Position numbers and translations under genes: made by a program
In this document: piece by piece, positions 16,633 through 23,841 of the stretch
How the letters are laid out: the number at the start of each line of letters is the position of its first letter
Numbering within the stretch: position 1 is the first letter of the stretch
The notes under the pieces: model-generated
The model's input: the letters and a program-made list of their open reading frames with translations, nothing else
What the model was told of the DNA's origin: nothing
Databases searched by the model: none
NCBI GenBank assembly: GCA_034679985.1
Contig: JAXITR010000002.1
Span: forward strand, 1-64,000
DNA length: 64,000 nucleotides
Direction of reading: 5' to 3'
Origin: CAMDTE01 sp034679985
GTDB taxonomy: Bacteria > Bacteroidota > Bacteroidia > Flavobacteriales > Schleiferiaceae

Positions 16633-17582
16633 TTGCTGAGGCTTTTGAGGGTGGCCCAGGCGCGCAAAAACTGGGACATGGGCATGGCGGGAGTGCCCCA
16701 CACCACGCTTTTGGGCGCCAGAGATTTGGTGACGCCGGATTGGGCGGCAATTTCGCATTGGTCCCCAATGGTGATGTGGCCGTTGATGCCCACCTGACCG
16801 CCAATCCGAACGTAGTTGCCAATTTTGGTGCTGCCGGCTACGCCCACCTGGGCCGCAAAAACACAATGCGCACCCACTTGAACGTTGTGCGCCAAATGGC
16901 ACAAGTTGTCTATTTTGGTACCTGCACCGATGCGGGTAGCGCCCACCACGCCGCGATCCACGCAGGTGTTGGCGCCTAGTTCCACATCGTCGGCAAGCTC
17001 CGCCCACCCGATGTGCGGGATTTTGCCGTATCCGGCTTGGCCTTGGGCCGGTCGGGGGGGCGTGTAGCCAAATCCGTCGGATCCGATGACGGCATTTGCG
17101 TGCACCACGCACCGTTGGCCCAAAACGGAATTGGGGTAAATCTTAGCCCCGGAATGCAGCACGCAGTCCGCACCAATCCGAGCCCCGGCGCCCACCCAAA
17201 CCCCGGGATGGAGTTGTGCGGAAGCGTCCACCTGCGCGGTGGGATGCACCCAGGCTCCCTGCGGAGTTGTGGTGGCCGCCTCCGTGCGCGCAAAAGGGGA
17301 GTCGGCGTGCAGCACGCGCAAGGCCTGTGCCCAAGCTTCGTACGGGTGCTCCACGCGCAGCAGCGCTGCACCGTGTTGGTTGTTCAGTGGGAGGTCTCGA
17401 GGTAGGATGATGAGGCCGGCACGGCTGGATTCGGCCGCTTTGGCGTAGGCCGGGCTGGCCAAAAACGAAAGGTGATGGGGCTCAGCTTCCTCCAAGGTAG
17501 CCGCCCCGGTCAACGCGCGTCCGCGCGTCTGCTCCAAGGTGCCCCCCAAGTGCTCTGCCCAATCCTGTTCCGCAATGCCCAT
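16629..17582 (-). CDS. lpxD: UDP-3-O-acylglucosamine N-acyltransferase
   Basis: Protein of 317 residues that adds the second 3-hydroxyacyl chain in lipid A synthesis, using acyl-ACP. The N-terminal uridine-binding domain includes HHLSFLASPAYAKAA; hexapeptide repeats follow from about residue 112; the catalytic His is in DNLCHLAHNV (His 232); and the C-terminal end GTPAMPMSQFLRAW is the usual helix. It is somewhat shorter than the common 340-residue length because of a compact N-terminus. It starts the lpxD-lpxC/fabZ-lpxA operon and has its own -7 box four bases upstream of the ATG, inside the 3' end of the preceding small gene. Confidence 0.96.
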   Translation of the reverse strand: MGIAEQDWAEHLGGTLEQTRGRALTGAATLEEAEPHHLSFLASPAYAKAAESSRAGLIILPRDLPLNNQHGAALLRVEHPYEAWAQALRVLHADSPFARTEAATTTPQGAWVHPTAQVDASAQLHPGVWVGAGARIGADCVLHSGAKIYPNSVLGQRCVVHANAVIGSDGFGYTPPRPAQGQAGYGKIPHIGWAELADDVELGANTCVDRGVVGATRIGAGTKIDNLCHLAHNVQVGAHCVFAAQVGVAGSTKIGNYVRIGGQVGINGHITIGDQCEIAAQSGVTKSLAPKSVVWGTPAMPMSQFLRAWATLKSLSK

Positions 17583-17585
17583 CCT

Positions 17586-17906
17586 TCAAAGGTACAAAGA
17601 CTCCGCGGAGTACTCCTTGGGCCAGCACACAAAGTGTCGGGTGATCCGACGGTTCAATACCTCTGCATTCAGGATTTCTGCCGCTTGGGACAAGCATACG
17701 AGGCTGCCGTCCTTCTGAAGCAGGTGAATTTGGTCCGCGTCGGACTTGTACGGGATGTTGGAGGAAACGCCTTCCAGGAGGAAGTAGTGCGCGTCTTCAC
17801 GGGAGCAATTTTGGAGGGCGGCCAACGCGTCCAGGGCGCGTTCGCGTTGCGCTTCCGTGAGCGGTTCGTTCAAAAACCGGATGCGGAACAGGCGTCGATC
17901 TACCAT
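17586..17906 (-). CDS. Small conserved-looking protein of unknown function
   Basis: Protein of 106 residues starting MVDRRLFRIRFLNEPLTEAQ. It has no signal peptide and no membrane segment. The sequence mixes an Arg-rich N-terminal strand, a helix (RERALDALAALQNCSREDAH), a hydrophobic stretch (YFLLEGVSSNIPYKS) and a C-terminal part with RRITRHFVCWP. I recognise no family. Its start overlaps the last codons of the HD hydrolase gene, so the two are probably co-translated. Its stop is only 3 bases from the lpxD start, and the lpxD -7 box overlaps its end. The stable place in this lipid A operon suggests a real gene. Confidence 0.7.
   Translation of the reverse strand: MVDRRLFRIRFLNEPLTEAQRERALDALAALQNCSREDAHYFLLEGVSSNIPYKSDADQIHLLQKDGSLVCLSQAAEILNAEVLNRRITRHFVCWPKEYSAESLYL
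17587..17594 (-). promoter_or_regulatory. -7 box (TACCTTTG) for lpxD
   Basis: Exact TAnnTTTG match on the minus strand, ending four bases before the lpxD ATG at 17582. Confidence 0.55.
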
Positions 17907-18850
17907 CTCTGGCTCAATTCTGCCAAAATGGGATCTTCGTGCTGCGTCCATTCCTTGATGGCGCCCAGCAAATCCGCGTCGTCCAGGCGGAGGAAGCGGT
18001 CCAGCCACTGCGGGTCCGTCTCAAAATCGTGGGCCGTGGGCGTGTGCTGCAGAAAGGGTCCCAGGGCACTGGAGGCAAATACGGGGGTGCCGGATTGGGT
18101 GAGTTGCACGGCGCGCTCCAGAATGCGCACCAGTAGGGTTTCTGCGCTGAGAACGGCCTTGTGCAGGTAGACCTGCCAGTACATCATGCTGCGGGCCACC
18201 AGGAACTTTTCCACGGAAGAAATGCCTTTGGCGTCGATGACCAATTCGTCGTTGTGTACGTTGAGCATGGCCAACAGCCGCTCGGAATTGACGGCTCCTT
18301 CGGTGACGCCGGTGTAGAAGGCGTCGCGGCGGAGGTAGTCCAGTCGATCCATGTCCAATTGACTGGAAATCAACTGGTGCAAGAATCGTTTGGGGTAGCG
18401 ATTTTCAAAAATGCTGCGGGCGAGGGTGAGGGCGCCGTCCAGTTCAGCGTCCAAACGCTCCATGATTTTGATGGAGAGGGACTCGTGGGATACCCCGCGC
18501 ACCAAGGCGTGCTCCAGGGCGTGCGAAAACGGACCGTGGCCCACGTCGTGCAAAAGGATGGCCAAACACACGGCTTCCTCTTCTTCGGAAGAAATGGCAT
18601 GACCCTTGCTACGGAGTACCTCAACGGCCCGTTGCATGAGGTGCATGGCCCCCAAAGCGTGGTGAAAACGCGTGTGGTAGGCCCCCGGGTACACGAGGTA
18701 ACTCAGTCCCAGTTGGGTGATGCGCCGCAAGCGTTGGAAAGCGGGATTTTCGAGCACGTCGAATACCCGCGGCGAAGGCAGGGAAATAAACCCGTAAATG
18801 GGGTCGTTAAATAGTTTAAACTTGTTGGTTTCTATCGAAGGAGCCTTCAT
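17900..18850 (-). CDS. HD-domain phosphohydrolase (dGTPase/YdhJ-like)
   Basis: Protein of 316 residues of the HD superfamily, metal-dependent phosphohydrolases that include dNTP triphosphohydrolases. Metal ligands are visible as the first His in YHTRFHHALGAMHLMQ, the HD pair in AILLHDVGHGPFSHALEH, and a later Asp in SQLDMDRLDYLRRDAFYTGV. The start at 18850 is chosen because a -7-like box ends four bases upstream and the sequence from MKAPSIETNKFKLFNDPIYG matches the family's N-terminus. It diverges from porX with only 22 bases between start codons. Homologues near lpxD are common in Flavobacteria. The actual substrate is not known. Confidence 0.88.
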   Translation of the reverse strand: MKAPSIETNKFKLFNDPIYGFISLPSPRVFDVLENPAFQRLRRITQLGLSYLVYPGAYHTRFHHALGAMHLMQRAVEVLRSKGHAISSEEEEAVCLAILLHDVGHGPFSHALEHALVRGVSHESLSIKIMERLDAELDGALTLARSIFENRYPKRFLHQLISSQLDMDRLDYLRRDAFYTGVTEGAVNSERLLAMLNVHNDELVIDAKGISSVEKFLVARSMMYWQVYLHKAVLSAETLLVRILERAVQLTQSGTPVFASSALGPFLQHTPTAHDFETDPQWLDRFLRLDDADLLGAIKEWTQHEDPILAELSQRW

Positions 18851-18854
18851 ACTG

Positions 18855-18862
18855 CAAAGTAA
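18855..18862 (-). promoter_or_regulatory. -7-like box (TTACTTTG) for the HD hydrolase
   Basis: One mismatch to TAnnTTTG on the minus strand, ending four bases before the ATG at 18850. It occupies most of the 22-base gap to porX. Confidence 0.35.
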
Positions 18863-18872
18863 AGAAAAAGCC

Positions 18873-20435
18873 ATGGAGAATGCCCGCATTTTATGGGTGG
18901 ACGACGAGATCGACGCCCTCAAGCCCCACTGCCTGTTTCTGGAGGCGCGCGGCTTTGCCGTGCACACCGCCAACAACGCGGCCGACGCCTTGGAATTGGT
19001 GCTGGCGGAGCGCTGGGATGCCGTTCTTTTGGACGAGAACATGCCGGGCGGCGGCGGGTTGGAACTCCTTCCCAAAATCAAGCAGGCGCGCCCGTCGCTC
19101 CCGGTGGTCATGATCACCAAAAGCGAGGAAGACGGCGTGATGCAGGAGGCCATTGGCGCTCAGATTTCCGATTATTTGTTGAAACCCGTGCACCCGCGCC
19201 AGGTGTTGACGTCCCTGACCAAGCTGATTTCCGGCGACAAATTGGCCGCGGCCCAAACGGAAACCAACTACCAACAAGCGTTTCGCGAGTTGTCTGTGGA
19301 GGTCAACGATGCGCGCAGCTGGGAGGACTGGACGGCCGTTCACCGGGCGCTGTGCCGTTGGGAAATGGCTTTGGAGAAAACGGGCAACGAAGCGTTTTCC
19401 CAATTGCTGCAAACGCAACGAGACGAGGCCAACGCCCTTTTTGCGCGGTTTGTGGAACGCAACTACGCGGACTGGATGGCCGACGAGTCTGCCGCACCTC
19501 TGCAGGCACACCGTTTTTTGAAGCGCGTTTTGTTTCCGGCGCTCAACAGCGGTCAGCGCGTCTTGTTGTTGGTTCTGGACAACCTGCGTTGGGACCAATG
19601 GAAGGTGCTTCAACCACTCTTGGAGGCGGAAGGCCACGTGCGGGAGGAAGGATTTCACGCCAGTTTGCTGCCCACCGCCACGCAATACGCCCGCAATGCA
19701 CTTTTTGCCGGAATGACGCCGCTGGGAATCTCCAAGCGCTTCCCACAGTATTGGGTGGAGGACCGGGTGGAGACGGAGTCTGGACGCAATGCTTTTGAAG
19801 AGCAATTGCTGGGGGCGCAACTGCAAACGCACGGATTGGGCACCTTGGATTGGGCCTACGCCAAACTGACCCACGCGGGTTCCGAGCGGAAGTTTGCGGG
19901 CCAGTGGAATAACCTGAAAAAGAAGCAATTGGTGACGGTGGTGGCGAATTTCATCGACATTCTCTCCCACGCCAAGGCGGAACAATCCGTGGTGCGGGAC
20001 TTGGCTTCCGACGACGCCGGCTACCGCGCCCTCACGCGCACGTGGTGGGAGCGAAGCCCCCTGCGGGAGGTGGTGAACGACGCCCTGCTGGGCGGCATGG
20101 AGGTGCTCATCACCACGGACCACGGCACCGTGTTGGTGAAGGATCCCGTGAAATTGGCTGGAGACCGCGATTTAACCACCAACCTTCGGTTCAAGCAGGG
20201 CCGCGGAATGCAGGTAAATCCCAAGGAAGTGGTGGCGTTTGATTCGCCGGAAAAAATCGGATTGCCCTTGCGCGCCCTGGGCGAAAAAGTTGTTTTTGCC
20301 CGACAGTCCGACTTTTTTGCCTACCCCAACCAGTACAACCACTACGTGCAGCACTTCCGCAACACCTACCAGCACGGCGGGGTGAGTTTGGAAGAAATGG
20401 CCGTTCCCTACGCCTGGCTGACCCGGAAAAAATAA
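18873..20435 (+). CDS. porX: PorX-type response regulator with PglZ phosphodiesterase domain
   Basis: Protein of 520 residues. Residues 1-120 are a CheY-like receiver with acidic residues at WVDDE, the phosphorylated Asp 54 in DAVLLDENMPGG, and Lys in LLKPVHP. The rest is a PglZ domain of the alkaline phosphatase superfamily, with LLLVLDNLRWDQW, the nucleophile region SLLPTATQYARNALFAGM (Thr 267 or 269) and metal-binding ITTDHGTVLV. In Porphyromonas and Flavobacterium, PorX with the kinase PorY controls type IX secretion and hydrolyses cyclic and linear oligonucleotides in vitro. No porY is in this window. The match over the full length to this architecture is strong, and tsaE follows after 87 bases. 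Confidence 0.95.
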   Translation: MENARILWVDDEIDALKPHCLFLEARGFAVHTANNAADALELVLAERWDAVLLDENMPGGGGLELLPKIKQARPSLPVVMITKSEEDGVMQEAIGAQISDYLLKPVHPRQVLTSLTKLISGDKLAAAQTETNYQQAFRELSVEVNDARSWEDWTAVHRALCRWEMALEKTGNEAFSQLLQTQRDEANALFARFVERNYADWMADESAAPLQAHRFLKRVLFPALNSGQRVLLLVLDNLRWDQWKVLQPLLEAEGHVREEGFHASLLPTATQYARNALFAGMTPLGISKRFPQYWVEDRVETESGRNAFEEQLLGAQLQTHGLGTLDWAYAKLTHAGSERKFAGQWNNLKKKQLVTVVANFIDILSHAKAEQSVVRDLASDDAGYRALTRTWWERSPLREVVNDALLGGMEVLITTDHGTVLVKDPVKLAGDRDLTTNLRFKQGRGMQVNPKEVVAFDSPEKIGLPLRALGEKVVFARQSDFFAYPNQYNHYVQHFRNTYQHGGVSLEEMAVPYAWLTRKK

Positions 20436-20510
20436 ACCGAACGGCGTTGGGGCGCCGCGGGCGGTTTCCCAGCTTCGCAGGTAGGCGGTACCCTGTTTTT
20501 TCCTTCCACG

Positions 20511-20518
20511 TACCTTTG
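20511..20518 (+). promoter_or_regulatory. -7 box (TACCTTTG) for tsaE
   Basis: Exact TAnnTTTG match ending four bases before the tsaE GTG start at 20523. Confidence 0.55.
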
Positions 20519-20522
20519 CACC

Positions 20523-20936
20523 GTGAACAAGAGCATTTTGGGTTTGGAGGATTGGCCCCGTTGGGCTGCGGAACACGGCCCGCGTCTTTGCGGCGTGGTG
20601 GTGCTGCAAGGGCCCATGGGTGCCGGGAAAACCACCCTGGTTTCTGCCCTGGGCACGGCTCTGGGCTGGCAAGACACCGTGCAGAGTCCCACCTTTGGCC
20701 TGATCCACACCTACCGCGATGCCCAGGGCGCGCCCGTGTACCACTTGGACCTTTACCGACTGCGCAACGAGCAGGAGGGTTGGGGGTTGGGATTGGACGA
20801 GTTGTTTGATTCCGGTGCCCTGTGCTTGGTGGAGTGGGCGGAAAAAATCCCTACCTTCTTACCGGAAAACCCAATGCGTATACTCGTTGATTATCATGAA
20901 GATACGCAGTTGCGGACGGTTGAATTGATTGCCTAA
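20523..20936 (+). CDS. tsaE: tRNA threonylcarbamoyladenosine biosynthesis ATPase TsaE
   Basis: Protein of 137 residues with a P-loop GPMGAGKTTLVSALG. TsaE is the ATPase that supports TsaD/TsaB in making the t6A modification at position 37 of ANN-decoding tRNAs. The family motifs SPTFGLIHTY and VYHLDLYRL are present, and LCLVEWAEKI near the C-terminus is the typical Walker B-like strand. The start is a GTG directly after a -7 box, so the mRNA may be leaderless. The next gene begins 1 base after the stop. porX-tsaE-alanine dehydrogenase order is familiar from Flavobacteria. Confidence 0.96.
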   Translation: MNKSILGLEDWPRWAAEHGPRLCGVVVLQGPMGAGKTTLVSALGTALGWQDTVQSPTFGLIHTYRDAQGAPVYHLDLYRLRNEQEGWGLGLDELFDSGALCLVEWAEKIPTFLPENPMRILVDYHEDTQLRTVELIA

Positions 20937-20937
20937 C

Positions 20938-22110
20938 ATGGAACTGTACGTCCCCCAAGAAGAGCGTTTGCTGGTGCAAACCCGCCGCCAATCGCTGACG
21001 TTTGGCGTGCCGCGCGAATCCGTTTGGAACGAGAATCGGGTGGCTTTGACGCCGGAAGGGGTCGATTTATTGGTCAGCCGCGGGCATCGGGTCAAGGTGG
21101 AAACCGGAGCGGGAGACATGGCTCGATACACGGACGCGGCCTACGCCGAAGCGGGTGCAGAGTTGGTGTACGACGCCCCTGAGGTTTTTCGCTGCCCGTG
21201 GGTGGTGAAAGTGCAGCCCCCCACAATGGAAGAATTGGGGCACATGTCTTTGGGGGCCACCTTGGTGAGCGCCCTGCAGCCGTCTTCCTTGCGCAAAGAA
21301 ATTGTGGAGGCCCTCATGCTGAAACGCATTACGGCGCTGGCCTACGAACATTTGGAAGACGCCCACCACCAAAAACCGTTTGTTCGGAGCATGGGCGAGA
21401 TTGCCGGATCCACGGCGATTTTGCTGGCTGCGGATTACCTGAGCACCACCTTGAACGGCCGCGGCTACGTGATGGGCGGCGTTACCGGCGTGCCCCCCAC
21501 CGACGTGGTTATTTTGGGTGCCGGCATGGTGGGGACGGTGGCCGCGCGCGTAGCGCGCGGAATGGGTGCGCATGTACGGGTTTTTGATACGTCGTTAACG
21601 CGTTTGCACCGCCTGCAAAGCCAGGTGGATGCGTCGGTGCACACCGTGGTCATGCAGCCGAGGTTGCTGGCTAAGGCCTTGATGGATTGCGACGTAGCCG
21701 TAGGTGCCTTGCGCGCGGAGAACGGTCGTACGCCGGTGGTGGTTTCGGAGGCCGTCGTGTCCCAAATGAAGACGGGGAGCATTGTGGTGGACGTCAGCAT
21801 CGATCAAGGCGGCTGTTTTGAGACGTCGGAAATTACCTCCTGGCAAAGTCCCTCCTTTGAACGCTTTGGCGTTTTGCACATCGGCATTCCCAATTTGGCC
21901 GCGCGTACCGCACGCACCGCCTCCTTTGCGTTGAACAACCTGACGGCTCCGTTGCTGGATCGATGGTCCGAGGCCGGAGGCTGGGAGGGAATTGTGGACC
22001 GCTACCCGGGCGTGGCGCGCGGGGTCTACGTTTTTGGCGGAACTTTGACGTCCCGTCCGCTGGGCGAACGCTTTGATTTGCCCTATTCGGAAATTGGGTT
22101 GTTGCTTTGA
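20938..22110 (+). CDS. Alanine dehydrogenase / transhydrogenase alpha-like protein, active-site His not conserved
   Basis: Protein of 390 residues of the AlaDh/PNT family. N-terminal landmarks are GVPRESVWNENRVALTPEGV (with Arg 34) and the substrate Lys 91 in VVKVQPP. The NAD-binding Rossmann motif is VVILGAGMVGTVAARVARGM, and the C-terminal NLAARTARTASFALNNL is family-typical. In true alanine dehydrogenase a catalytic His lies in a TYLHLA-like stretch; here the position reads TLVSALQPSS, closer to transhydrogenase alpha subunits. Proteins of this subtype are annotated as alanine dehydrogenase in many Bacteroidota, but deamination of alanine is not assured. There is no partner transhydrogenase beta gene nearby. 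It is co-transcribed with tsaE. Confidence 0.8.
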   Translation: MELYVPQEERLLVQTRRQSLTFGVPRESVWNENRVALTPEGVDLLVSRGHRVKVETGAGDMARYTDAAYAEAGAELVYDAPEVFRCPWVVKVQPPTMEELGHMSLGATLVSALQPSSLRKEIVEALMLKRITALAYEHLEDAHHQKPFVRSMGEIAGSTAILLAADYLSTTLNGRGYVMGGVTGVPPTDVVILGAGMVGTVAARVARGMGAHVRVFDTSLTRLHRLQSQVDASVHTVVMQPRLLAKALMDCDVAVGALRAENGRTPVVVSEAVVSQMKTGSIVVDVSIDQGGCFETSEITSWQSPSFERFGVLHIGIPNLAARTARTASFALNNLTAPLLDRWSEAGGWEGIVDRYPGVARGVYVFGGTLTSRPLGERFDLPYSEIGLLL

Positions 22111-22164
22111 TCCGTTTCAGTGCCGCGCCGCGGTATTTTATCTCTAAATCGAACCGTACAGAAC

Positions 22165-22536
22165 GTGAAGTTTGCCCGTAAAGTAGCTTTTTTCAGTGGA
22201 GGTGTGGTCCTGGGGACCGTGTTGGTGGTCTGGATGTTCGGCGAACGAACAGACATTCAATGCACGTATTTTCCGAACGATCGGGTCCTGTACGATTTGC
22301 GTTTGAAAACGTGGGTTTGGCCCGACGGATCTGTTCCCACCGACACCGCTTGGACTTGGGCCGTGCGCAACCGTTCCACCGTGGACTGGGACGCCACCAC
22401 CGTGGCCACCCGTACGGAAACGACGGAGGATTCCGCCAACGTCTATGTATTGCGTCTGGAGTACCAAGGCCGCCCCACGGAAGTGGTGGTGGAAGGCCGG
22501 AAGCACCGAGCGGTGGTGCTGCGCTGGAAGCAATAA
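22165..22536 (+). CDS. DUF4258-like small membrane-anchored protein
   Basis: Protein of 123 residues from the GTG at 22165 (an earlier GTG at 22120 would add 15 residues). One N-terminal membrane helix (KVAFFSGGVVLGTVLVVWMF) is followed by ERTDIQCTYFPNDRVLYDLR, which resembles the DUF4258 family found next to alanine dehydrogenase genes in Flavobacteria. The rest is a soluble domain, probably periplasmic, rich in Thr, Val and Trp. No catalytic motif is visible and the function is unknown. It is likely the last gene of the tsaE operon and faces the proline dehydrogenase gene. Confidence 0.6.
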   Translation: MKFARKVAFFSGGVVLGTVLVVWMFGERTDIQCTYFPNDRVLYDLRLKTWVWPDGSVPTDTAWTWAVRNRSTVDWDATTVATRTETTEDSANVYVLRLEYQGRPTEVVVEGRKHRAVVLRWKQ

Positions 22537-22537
22537 G

Positions 22538-22596
22538 GGTTCGCCGGACGCACGCAACCCTTTGGGCCGCGGGCGAACCGATTGGAAGTTAATCGG
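22538..22596. repeat. Two short inverted repeats between convergent genes
   Basis: ggttcgcc at 22538-22545 pairs with ggcgaacc at 22572-22579, and ccgatt at 22578-22583 pairs with aatcgg at 22591-22596. They lie in the gap between the DUF4258 gene and the proline dehydrogenase gene. There is no clear T-run, so terminator function is uncertain. Confidence 0.3.
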
Positions 22597-22601
22597 AAGA
22601 A

Positions 22602-23795
22602 TCAGGAGTCTTTTCGCTCGGCGCGACGTCGGTTCATCTCCGCACGCAGGTTGCTGAGTTCCCGACCGGTTTGGCCCGCCACGCTGGTGTTTTCCTCAGC
22701 GCGTCGGAACAAATAGGGAAGAACATCGCGCACCGGACCGAACGGCAAGTACTTGGCTACCCGATGGCCGTCGTGCGCGGCCACGTAGGAAATGTGGTCG
22801 CTCATGCCGTAGAGCTGGGCCAGCCATACGGGAGCATCTCCTGGAGCCCAACCGTTTTTGGCCAAGCAATCCACCGCCCATTGGGTGGAGGATTCGTTGT
22901 GAGTGCCTACCACCAGGGCGTTTCCGGTGGGAGCTCCGGGGGTGCCTAGGGCGTCCACCAACAAGGCCACGGCGCGGTTAAAGTCGCGGTCCGTGCTGGC
23001 TTTGTCCGGTTGGATGGGCGAGGGGTAGCCCAATTGGGTGGCGCGCTCGCGCTCTTTTTCCATGTAAGCACCGCGCACAATCTTGACGCCGTATTTGTAG
23101 TTACCCTCTTGGGCCGCTTGAAGCTCCGCCTCCAAAGCCTCAATGCGTCCGGTTCTGTAGAGTTGCACGGTGGTGAAGACCACCGGGCGTTCTTGGTTGA
23201 ACTCCTGCATGAGTTGACGGGCGGTGCGGTCGATGGCCGGTTGAATCCAGGTCTCCTCCGCGTCAATCATGATGCTGCGTCCTTCTTTTTGGGAGTAGGC
23301 GGCCAACCGACGGAATCGGGCCAAGGCACGTTCCCATTCCGCTTGCTCCTCCGCAGACAAGGCTGCGTCGGCAGAGATTTTTTCCAACAGCGCAAAGCGG
23401 GACAATCCGGTCATCTTGAAGACGCCCAGCGCCAGGCCGTCGAATTTGGTGTGGGCCGCCAACGTTTGCAACGTGATGTCCAAACCGCGTTGAAAATCCG
23501 CCTCGGTTTCTTTGCCTTCAACGGAATAATCCAAAATGCTGGAAATGCGGTAGTCCCACAGTTTCTGGATGGCGGGCCCGCAATCGGCGATGCTTTCCCC
23601 GCCCACAAACTGCGCGAAAACGGTTTTTTTCACCAATCCTTTGATGGGGAGTCGCAACCACAAGGCCGCTTCAACCGCGGGTTTTCCCAAGCGTACGAGC
23701 CAGGGAAGCTGCAGAAGTCCAAACAAAAATTGGCTGCGGCGCAAGTCGGCGTCGGACCGACTGTGGAAGGCGCGGGCGGTGTTGTTAAAATCCAT
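22602..23795 (-). CDS. Proline dehydrogenase (PRODH, monofunctional)
   Basis: Protein of 397 residues, an FAD-dependent (beta/alpha)8 barrel that oxidises proline to pyrroline-5-carboxylate, the first step of proline catabolism. Family features include KFDGLALGVFKMTGL, the strand with IMIDAEETWIQPAIDR, VVFTTVQLYR, KYGVKIVRGAYMEKERERA, and the substrate-binding YLPFGPVRDVLPYLFRRAEE near the C-terminus (the RxxE pair that binds the proline carboxylate). No P5C dehydrogenase domain is fused, unlike PutA of proteobacteria. It has an exact -7 box 16 bases upstream and diverges from aroB. Bacteroidota usually carry PRODH as a separate gene like this. Confidence 0.93.
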   Translation of the reverse strand: MDFNNTARAFHSRSDADLRRSQFLFGLLQLPWLVRLGKPAVEAALWLRLPIKGLVKKTVFAQFVGGESIADCGPAIQKLWDYRISSILDYSVEGKETEADFQRGLDITLQTLAAHTKFDGLALGVFKMTGLSRFALLEKISADAALSAEEQAEWERALARFRRLAAYSQKEGRSIMIDAEETWIQPAIDRTARQLMQEFNQERPVVFTTVQLYRTGRIEALEAELQAAQEGNYKYGVKIVRGAYMEKERERATQLGYPSPIQPDKASTDRDFNRAVALLVDALGTPGAPTGNALVVGTHNESSTQWAVDCLAKNGWAPGDAPVWLAQLYGMSDHISYVAAHDGHRVAKYLPFGPVRDVLPYLFRRAEENTSVAGQTGRELSNLRAEMNRRRAERKDS

Positions 23796-23811
23796 GGTTC
23801 TGAGCTGTGCA

Positions 23812-23819
23812 CAAAGATA
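23812..23819 (-). promoter_or_regulatory. -7 box (TATCTTTG) for proline dehydrogenase
   Basis: Exact TAnnTTTG match on the minus strand, 16 bases before the ATG at 23795. Confidence 0.5.
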
Positions 23820-23828
23820 CATTTGAAC

Positions 23829-23836
23829 CATCTTTG
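23829..23836 (+). promoter_or_regulatory. -7-like box (CATCTTTG) for aroB
   Basis: One mismatch to TAnnTTTG, ending five bases before the aroB ATG at 23842. It faces away from the proline dehydrogenase box 9 bases to the left. Confidence 0.4.
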
Positions 23837-23841
23837 TAGGG

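Noticed and set aside
15274..17112. Longer N-terminal extension of LpxC/FabZ reaching 17112
   Set aside because: The extension lies entirely within lpxD in another frame and shows Arg/His/Pro-rich shadow composition. The LpxC N-terminus begins at 16632.
18873..20435. PglZ domain next to an HD hydrolase, as a possible BREX-like or other phage-defence system
   Set aside because: The PglZ domain is fused to a CheY-like receiver with full PorX architecture, and the neighbours are housekeeping genes. No BREX methylase, ATPase or other defence genes are present.
22120..22164. Upstream GTG start for the DUF4258-like gene
   Set aside because: It would add a short Arg-rich leader before the membrane helix. 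The GTG at 22165 directly before KFARKVAFF fits the usual N-terminus better, though this is not certain.
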